A stretch of 12,521 nucleotides of DNA, taken from positions 1-12,521 of the forward strand of contig WTJB01000259.1 in the NCBI GenBank assembly GCA_011526335.1. Direction: 5' to 3'. A program made the translations under genes and the position numbers. This DNA comes from Candidatus Arcticimaribacter sp. (lineage in GTDB: Bacteria; Bacteroidota; Bacteroidia; Flavobacteriales; Flavobacteriaceae). A model generated the notes under the pieces. The model worked only from the letters and a program-made list of their open reading frames with translations. It did not search any database and had not been told where the DNA came from. Positions 7,875-12,521 of the stretch are shown here, one piece after another; within the stretch, counting starts at the first letter, position 1, and every line of letters begins with the position of its first letter.

Positions 7875-8570
7875 TTATGCCTTTAAAAATTCCTCGAAGT
7901 CCGCTACACTCTGTGCATTTTCTACCCTTAGGTTTCCGATGGCGGTTCTGCGTAAACGGCTCAGGTGGGCACCACTTCCCAAAGCTTTTCCAAAATCGTG
8001 GGCTAGAGAACGTATGTAGGTTCCTTTTGAGCAGCGTACAGTAAAGTCGACTTCAGGAAGACAAATGCGGGTGAGGCTAAAAGAAGAGATTTCTATTTTT
8101 CGTGCTTTAATGGTGACCTCTTCGCCGGCTCTTGCATATTCGTACAGACGTTTCCCGTCTTTTTTTAAAGCTGAAAAAACAGGAGGGTACTGCTCAATTT
8201 CTCCGACAAATTTCTGTGCAACGTTTTCAAGTAAATCCTCGGTGATGTGATCTATAGGGAAGTGATGATCTACTTCTGTTTCCAAATCATAAGATGGAGT
8301 AGTGGCGCCTAGGGTAATCGTCCCTGTGTACTCTTTTTTTTGTCCTTGGTAGTCGGCTATTTTTTTGGTCATCTTTCCCGTACACAAAACCAGTAAGCCT
8401 GAAGCTAGAGGATCTAAAGTTCCAGCGTGCCCTACTTTGATTTTCTTGAGTTTGTAATGGTTGCGGATCAGATACCGTATTTTGTTTACTACCTGAAAAG
8501 AACTCCACTCCAGATCTTTATCAATTAAGATTACTTTTCCATCCAAAAAGGGGTTAGTGTCCATCTTCAT
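7875..8570 (-). CDS. truB: tRNA pseudouridine-55 synthase
   Basis: TruB converts U55 of the T-psi-C loop of tRNAs to pseudouridine and also acts as a tRNA chaperone. The 231-residue protein has LIDKDLEWSSFQVVNKIR (15-32), the catalytic loop GHAGTLDPLASGLL (47-60) with nucleophile Asp53, YTGTITLGATTPSYDLETE in the middle, PPVFSALKKDGKRLYEYARAGE (motif with KxDGkRlYEyAR) and CSKGTYIRSLAHDFG near the end. It is much shorter than the E. coli enzyme (314 residues): the C-terminal PUA-like domain is absent or reduced to a remnant, which is usual for Bacteroidetes orthologues. The ATG at 8570 overlaps the uppP stop codon as ATGA, implying translational coupling; M3 is a possible alternative start. 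It is the last gene of the ftsX operon. Confidence 0.96.
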   Translation of the reverse strand: MKMDTNPFLDGKVILIDKDLEWSSFQVVNKIRYLIRNHYKLKKIKVGHAGTLDPLASGLLVLCTGKMTKKIADYQGQKKEYTGTITLGATTPSYDLETEVDHHFPIDHITEDLLENVAQKFVGEIEQYPPVFSALKKDGKRLYEYARAGEEVTIKARKIEISSFSLTRICLPEVDFTVRCSKGTYIRSLAHDFGKALGSGAHLSRLRRTAIGNLRVENAQSVADFEEFLKA

Positions 8571-9358
8571 CCTAAAGCAATACTGAGGGCTAAACCACCA
8601 ACGATTATACAGTAGAAACTAAAGTATTTTAACTGTGCATTTTTCACCAATGCAATCATCCATCTACAGGCCAATAGCCCCGTAATAAATGCAGCAATAG
8701 AACCAATGACTAAGGGGAGGATAGCGGGGGTAGTAGCGGAAGTATCCAAGGCTAAAAAACTTTTGGCCATACTTCCTAAAATGAGGGGGATGACCATTAA
8801 AAAAGAAAATTTAGCCGCTTTTTCTTTATCAATTCCCAATAGCACAGCGGTGGCTATGGTGGCTCCACTTCTTGAAATTCCCGGTAAAATAGCGACAGCT
8901 TGCATGCTGCCTATCCAAAAAGCAGAAGCATAATCGACCGACTTGTTTGTTTGCTTTGCTCGGTCAGCCAAAAAAAGCAATAGTCCCGTAAAGCATAGGA
9001 GCAGTCCTACGGCCAAAAGATTTCGATGAAAAAACTGGCTGATGGCATCTTCCAAAAACAGACCAACAAGGGCTGCTGGGATCATAGAAAGAATGATCTT
9101 TAGGCTAAACTGAGTTGCTTCATTGTTCTTAAAGGCCAGAAGACCGTTTAAGATTTCTGCAATGTCTTTTCTAAAAACGACCATTGTACTGAGTGCCGTT
9201 GCGGCGTGAAGTACGATGGTAAAGAGTAAGCTTTCTTTGGGCATAGAGGTGTCGCCGAGAAGGTATTTGCCCAGCTCGAGATGCCCGCTGGATGAAACAG
9301 GTAAAAATTCGGTGAGTCCTTGAATTATTCCTAAAATAAGCGCGCTAAGCCCGTCCAT
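8567..9358 (-). CDS. uppP: Undecaprenyl-diphosphate phosphatase (UppP/BacA)
   Basis: UppP removes a phosphate from undecaprenyl diphosphate, regenerating the C55 lipid carrier for peptidoglycan and O-antigen synthesis; extra copies give bacitracin resistance. The 263-residue polytopic membrane protein shows both signature motifs. The first is QGLTEFLPVSSSGHLELG (13-30), with Glu17, the SSS run and His26. The second is PGISRSGATIATA (159-171), with the catalytic Arg163. About eight hydrophobic helices can be seen, and the length matches the family. The ATG at 9358 follows the DUF3098 stop codon with no gap, and its own stop overlaps the truB start by four bases, so translation is probably coupled along the operon. 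Its place next to ftsX puts lipid carrier recycling and divisome peptidoglycan control under one transcript. Confidence 0.97.
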   Translation of the reverse strand: MDGLSALILGIIQGLTEFLPVSSSGHLELGKYLLGDTSMPKESLLFTIVLHAATALSTMVVFRKDIAEILNGLLAFKNNEATQFSLKIILSMIPAALVGLFLEDAISQFFHRNLLAVGLLLCFTGLLLFLADRAKQTNKSVDYASAFWIGSMQAVAILPGISRSGATIATAVLLGIDKEKAAKFSFLMVIPLILGSMAKSFLALDTSATTPAILPLVIGSIAAFITGLLACRWMIALVKNAQLKYFSFYCIIVGGLALSIALG

Positions 9359-9604
9359 TTATTTTGCTTTAGGAGCGGTTAAAATAGAATACATCGCTAC
9401 ACCAAAACCCGTAAGTACAAGTGTTGGGGCTAGACGAATGCGTTGAAAATTAAAAATTTCAGGATTAAATACATTAGGGTCGTCACTGCCTCCACCGGCC
9501 ATAAGTGCAAATCCAAGACCAATAAAGGCAACAGCAATACTCAAAAAGAGATAGTTTCTTCTTTCAAAAAGGAATTGCTTTTTAGTGGCGGGTTGTTTTT
9601 TCAT
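9359..9604 (-). CDS. DUF3098 family small membrane protein
   Basis: This 81-residue protein has a basic cytoplasmic N-terminus (MKKQPATKKQ) and two membrane helices (about 18-37 and 57-76). They are joined by a short conserved loop, GGGSDDPNVFNPEIFNFQR (37-55), with a short basic tail. The loop and length identify the DUF3098 family known from Bacteroidetes, which has no assigned function that I know of. It starts four bases after the ftsX stop and ends directly against the uppP start. The arrangement ftsX-DUF3098-uppP suggests a role in the inner membrane at the division site or in peptidoglycan precursor turnover, but that is inference from position only. Base composition is like its neighbours. 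Confidence 0.88.
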   Translation of the reverse strand: MKKQPATKKQFLFERRNYLFLSIAVAFIGLGFALMAGGGSDDPNVFNPEIFNFQRIRLAPTLVLTGFGVAMYSILTAPKAK

Positions 9605-9608
9605 AAGC

Positions 9609-10481
9609 TTAGTTTACGGCGTCAGTAGTCAGGTTCAAAAAGCGTTGGGTTGCAAAGAAAGTGCTCAAGGCGGTTATCAGAATACCTAGCCCCAAGACAA
9701 AGGCATAAATACTGCCTATTTCTACAGGGTTTTGCATCAGGTTGAGTTCTGGAAAACGAAGGTTCAATTCGTATAGCAAGAACGTTAATCCCGATAAAGC
9801 AATTACAGATCCCAAAAGGCCTAGCTGTAGGTGTTTAAAGATAAAAGGTCTTCGAATAAAACGTTTCGTCGCTCCCACCAACTGCATGGTTTTAATGATT
9901 AGTCTTTTGGAGTAAATAGACAGTCGTATAGAACTGTTGATGAGTAAAATGGCAACCAAAATAAAAACACTGGAAAGCAAGATGATCCATTGGGTGATTT
10001 TTTTGATGTTTTCATCTAAAATTTCCAATAGAGGCTGATCGTAAACAATTTCATTGATGTAGTTTTTCTCTTCCAATTCAGTTTTTATTCCACTGAGAAA
10101 TTCAGGCGAAACAAAATCAGCATTAAAGTAAACGTCCAAAGAGTTTAGCAAGGGATTGTATCCTAAAAAACTCATAAAGTCTTCTCCGATTTCATTGGCA
10201 TGTACTTGGGCAGCATCTTCTTTAGAAACGTAGGTTATGCTTTTCGTGGCTTTTCGTAATGCTAAACTTTTTTGTAGTTGTTTGATTTCAATGGGTTTTG
10301 CATTGTCATTGATGTAAATCGTCAAAGCTATTTGTTCTTTGAAATGATCTGCAACTTTCTTTGAATTCACCAAAAGCAAGCCTAAAATACCAACCAAAAA
10401 CAAAACCAGAGAAATGCTTATTACTACAGAGAAGTAAGAAGAAATTAAACGTCTTTTTTGAAATTTATCTTGCCTGTTCAC
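9609..10481 (-). CDS. ftsX: Cell division permease-like protein FtsX
   Basis: FtsX forms, with the ATPase FtsE, an ABC-type complex of the divisome that transmits a signal across the inner membrane to activate peptidoglycan hydrolases rather than moving a substrate. The 290-residue protein has a cytoplasmic N-terminus, TM1 (18-39), an extracytoplasmic domain (40-163, with YVSKEDA at 84-90 and NPLLNSLDVYF at 109-119), then TM2 (164-184), the cytoplasmic coupling stretch IIKTMQLVGATKRFIRRPF (195-213), TM3 (218-238) and TM4 (256-278). The start codon is GTG (10481-10479): an in-frame TAA lies seven codons upstream with no ATG between, and the next Met is deep inside the protein. ftsE is not adjacent, which is common in this phylum. 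It heads the ftsX-DUF3098-uppP-truB operon. Confidence 0.95.
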   Translation of the reverse strand: MNRQDKFQKRRLISSYFSVVISISLVLFLVGILGLLLVNSKKVADHFKEQIALTIYINDNAKPIEIKQLQKSLALRKATKSITYVSKEDAAQVHANEIGEDFMSFLGYNPLLNSLDVYFNADFVSPEFLSGIKTELEEKNYINEIVYDQPLLEILDENIKKITQWIILLSSVFILVAILLINSSIRLSIYSKRLIIKTMQLVGATKRFIRRPFIFKHLQLGLLGSVIALSGLTFLLYELNLRFPELNLMQNPVEIGSIYAFVLGLGILITALSTFFATQRFLNLTTDAVN

Positions 10482-10602
10482 CGATTGGAAATCTAAATAT
10501 TAGGGTAAAAATACTAAACCCCTAGGAAATTGTATTCTAAGAGGGGATAAACTTTTTCCTTTGCCCTATTCGCAGTATTTTAGCGGGATAAATTTAACTT
10601 TC
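10482..10602. other. Divergent intergenic region between ftsX and leuS
   Basis: These 121 bases must hold the promoters of both divergent genes, but neither is clear. On the plus strand TAAATTTA (10589-10596) and TATTTTAG (10576-10583) each differ from TAnnTTTG at one base; the second has TTTT (10553-10556) 19 bases upstream. On the minus strand TATTTTTA near 10505-10512 is a one-mismatch candidate for ftsX. A weak inverted repeat, CCCCT (10519-10523) and AGGGG (10542-10546), lies between. No RNA gene or ORF is seen. Confidence 0.4.
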
Positions 10603-12521
10603 ATGGGGTACGATTTTAACCAGATCGAAAAAAAATGGCAAGCTTACTGGGCCCAACACCAAACGTTTAAAGCAGAGAATGAATCTTCTTTACCAAAATA
10701 TTATGTCTTGGATATGTTTCCCTATCCCTCAGGGGCAGGGCTACACGTGGGACACCCACTAGGGTACATCGCCAGTGATATTGTAGCGCGTTATAAGCGC
10801 CATCAAGGGTTTAATGTTTTACATCCTCAGGGGTATGATTCTTTTGGGTTGCCTGCAGAACAATATGCGATTCAAACAGGGCAACATCCTCAAATCACAA
10901 CAGAAACCAATATCAATCGGTACAGAGAGCAGTTAGATCGTATGGGGTTTTCATTCGATTGGAGTAGAGAAGTACGCACCTCGCAGCCCAATTATTACAA
11001 ATGGACACAATGGATTTTTCTTCAGCTTTTTGGGTCCTATTATGATATAAAGCAAGATAAGGCTTTTCCCATCACGCAATTGATTTCACAATTTGAAGCA
11101 GGAGGATCGGCGGCTGTATCGGCAGTTTGTGATGCTGATGCCACACAATTTACCGCATCAGAATGGGCGCAATACACAGAAGAAGAAAAGCAAAAAATAG
11201 TTTTGCAATACCGCTTGGCCTACTTGTCGGATACCGAGGTGAACTGGTGTCCCGAATTGGGAACAGTTTTGGCCAATGATGAAATCATCAACGGGGTATC
11301 AGAAAGAGGAGGTTATGCTGTAACAAAAAAGAAAATGAAACAATGGAGCATGCGAATCGGTGCCTATGCTGAGCGCTTGCTTGAAGGATTAGACCGAATC
11401 GATTGGCCGGAACCACTCAAAGAAATGCAACGCAACTGGATTGGAAAATCCGTGGGGGCTTCGGTACGTTTTAAAATTGAAAAACACCCGGGTGAGATTG
11501 AAGTATTTACCACCCGACCCGATACCCTTTTTGGGGTAACCTTTATGACCTTGGCTCCTGAACTAGATTTGGTGCAAGAAATTACCACGCCAGAACAAAA
11601 AAAGGCGGTAGAAGCATATATTGATCAAGCCTCAAAACGCTCTGAACGCGAACGGATGGCAGATGTAAAATCCATCAGTGGGGTATTTACAGGCGCCTAC
11701 GCTATACACCCTTTGACGCAAGAGCTTATCCCCATATGGATAGGGGACTATGTGCTTGCAGGATATGGAACAGGGGCGGTTATGGCGGTACCTTGCGGCG
11801 ATCAGCGGGACTATGATTTTGCTAAATATTTTGATCTTCCCATAAAAAACATCTTCCAAGGGGCAGATATTAGTGCGGCAGCTTATACAGAAAAAGGCGA
11901 TGCAGTCGCTTTACAAGATTCCGATTTCTTAAACGGTCTGACCTATGCAGCTGCAATGCAAAAAGTTATAGCACATATTGAGGAAAAAGGGTGCGGAAAA
12001 GGAACGATAAATTACAGATTGCGCGATGCTATATTCAGTCGCCAGCGGTATTGGGGAGAACCTATTCCGGTATATTATAAAAATGGACTCCCACAGGCTT
12101 TAGACAGCAAGCATTTGCCTTTAGAATTACCTGAAGTAGAGCACTATTTGCCTACACCAGAAGGTTCGCCACCATTAGGAAATGCTACGCAATGGGCGTG
12201 GGATACTGTCCATGAAAAAGTGGTTGACAACACCTCAATTGATCATAAAAGTATTTTTCCTTTAGAGTTAAATACGATGCCAGGATGGGCAGGGAGTTCA
12301 TGGTACTTCTACCGATATATGGATGCAAATAACGAGAACACTTTTGTGTCTAAAGCGGCAGCGGAGTATTGGAAAGATGTTGATCTCTATCTAGGGGGAA
12401 GCGAGCATGCAACAGGCCATTTGCTCTATAGTCGTTTTTGGCAAAAGTTTTTGTTTGACTTGGATTTACTCCCCGTAGATGAATACGCCAAAAAGCTCAT
12501 TAATCAGGGGATGATATTGGG
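10603..12521 (+). CDS. leuS: Leucine-tRNA ligase (LeuRS), 5' part
   Basis: The frame from ATG 10603 (MGYDFNQIEKKWQAYWA) is open for 639 codons to the window edge, out of about 920-950 expected, so the last third is missing. LeuRS charges tRNA-Leu and hydrolyses mischarged tRNA. Visible parts are the ATP-binding HIGH motif HVGH (48-51, in PYPSGAGLHVGHPLGY), the CP1 editing domain with TTRPDTLFG (303-311) and GYGTGAVMAVPCGDQRDYDF (387-406), the FSRQRYWGEPIP segment after CP1, and YLGGSEHATGHLLYSRFW near the end. The KMSKS loop and anticodon domain lie beyond the window. The zinc-ribbon cysteines found in E. coli LeuRS are mostly gone: only Cys216 remains in NWCPELGTVL, and the second pair position reads VSERGG. 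An extra segment (about 150-195) precedes it. Both look normal for Bacteroidetes enzymes. No internal stop or frameshift occurs. Confidence 0.96.
   Translation, partial: MGYDFNQIEKKWQAYWAQHQTFKAENESSLPKYYVLDMFPYPSGAGLHVGHPLGYIASDIVARYKRHQGFNVLHPQGYDSFGLPAEQYAIQTGQHPQITTETNINRYREQLDRMGFSFDWSREVRTSQPNYYKWTQWIFLQLFGSYYDIKQDKAFPITQLISQFEAGGSAAVSAVCDADATQFTASEWAQYTEEEKQKIVLQYRLAYLSDTEVNWCPELGTVLANDEIINGVSERGGYAVTKKKMKQWSMRIGAYAERLLEGLDRIDWPEPLKEMQRNWIGKSVGASVRFKIEKHPGEIEVFTTRPDTLFGVTFMTLAPELDLVQEITTPEQKKAVEAYIDQASKRSERERMADVKSISGVFTGAYAIHPLTQELIPIWIGDYVLAGYGTGAVMAVPCGDQRDYDFAKYFDLPIKNIFQGADISAAAYTEKGDAVALQDSDFLNGLTYAAAMQKVIAHIEEKGCGKGTINYRLRDAIFSRQRYWGEPIPVYYKNGLPQALDSKHLPLELPEVEHYLPTPEGSPPLGNATQWAWDTVHEKVVDNTSIDHKSIFPLELNTMPGWAGSSWYFYRYMDANNENTFVSKAAAEYWKDVDLYLGGSEHATGHLLYSRFWQKFLFDLDLLPVDEYAKKLINQGMIL

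Noticed and set aside
10519..10546. Inverted repeat CCCCT ... AGGGG between ftsX and leuS as a terminator or operator
   Set aside because: Only five paired bases with an 18-base loop, and it lies between two divergent genes where no terminator is expected. Too weak to call.
11364..11859. Two minus-strand frames (11364-11588 and 11632-11859) antisense to leuS
   Set aside because: leuS is continuous here with clear CP1 motifs; the antisense frames have no family resemblance.
1..12521. CRISPR array, insertion sequence, tRNA/rRNA, phage or defence genes
   Set aside because: No regular direct repeats, transposase-like frames or cloverleaf candidates were noticed, and nearly all bases are taken by housekeeping genes.

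Overview
The window looks like a chromosomal housekeeping segment from a member of the Bacteroidota, most likely the family Flavobacteriaceae. Reasons: AT-rich DNA (about 40% G+C by eye), proteins that read like flavobacterial orthologues throughout, the gene order ftsX-DUF3098-uppP-truB, the order asnS-rpoN facing an exbD and porin-family pair, promoter-like elements of the Bacteroidetes type (TAnnTTTG) rather than the E. coli type, and few recognisable Shine-Dalgarno sequences. Genus and species cannot be read from this.

Layout. (1) Bases 1-1134, plus strand: the 3' end of an ExbD/TolR-family gene, a rho-independent terminator, then a small outer-membrane beta-barrel gene whose promoter-like element sits directly against its start codon. 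(2) Bases 1129-7799, minus strand, read right to left: pyrH, frr, a 12-TM RND/MMPL-type permease, asnS and rpoN, with gaps of 8, 24, 48 and 42 bases. A perfect -7-type element lies just upstream of pyrH, another upstream of asnS, and a one-mismatch copy upstream of rpoN. The unit may therefore be read both as one transcript and from internal starts. Its last gene overlaps the outer-membrane gene tail to tail by six bases. (3) Bases 7875-10481, minus strand: ftsX, a DUF3098 membrane protein, uppP and truB, packed with spacings of +4, 0 and -4 bases, clearly one operon. (4) Bases 10482-10602: a divergent intergenic gap. (5) Bases 10603-12521, plus strand: the first two thirds of leuS, open to the window edge.

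How the genes work together. Translation and nucleotide supply are covered by leuS, asnS, frr, truB (tRNA pseudouridine 55) and pyrH (UDP synthesis). The envelope is covered by ftsX (divisome and peptidoglycan hydrolase control), uppP (recycling of the C55 lipid carrier), the permease, ExbD (proton-motive-force coupling to the outer membrane) and the small barrel protein. rpoN supplies sigma-54. All genes whose ends lie in the window are intact, with no frameshifts seen.

I found no tRNA, rRNA, CRISPR array, insertion sequence, phage gene or defence system, and nothing I would call a new system. The best leads are the uncharacterised permease with an asymmetric transmembrane relay motif, the DUF3098 protein locked between ftsX and uppP, and the possible leaderless start of the barrel gene.
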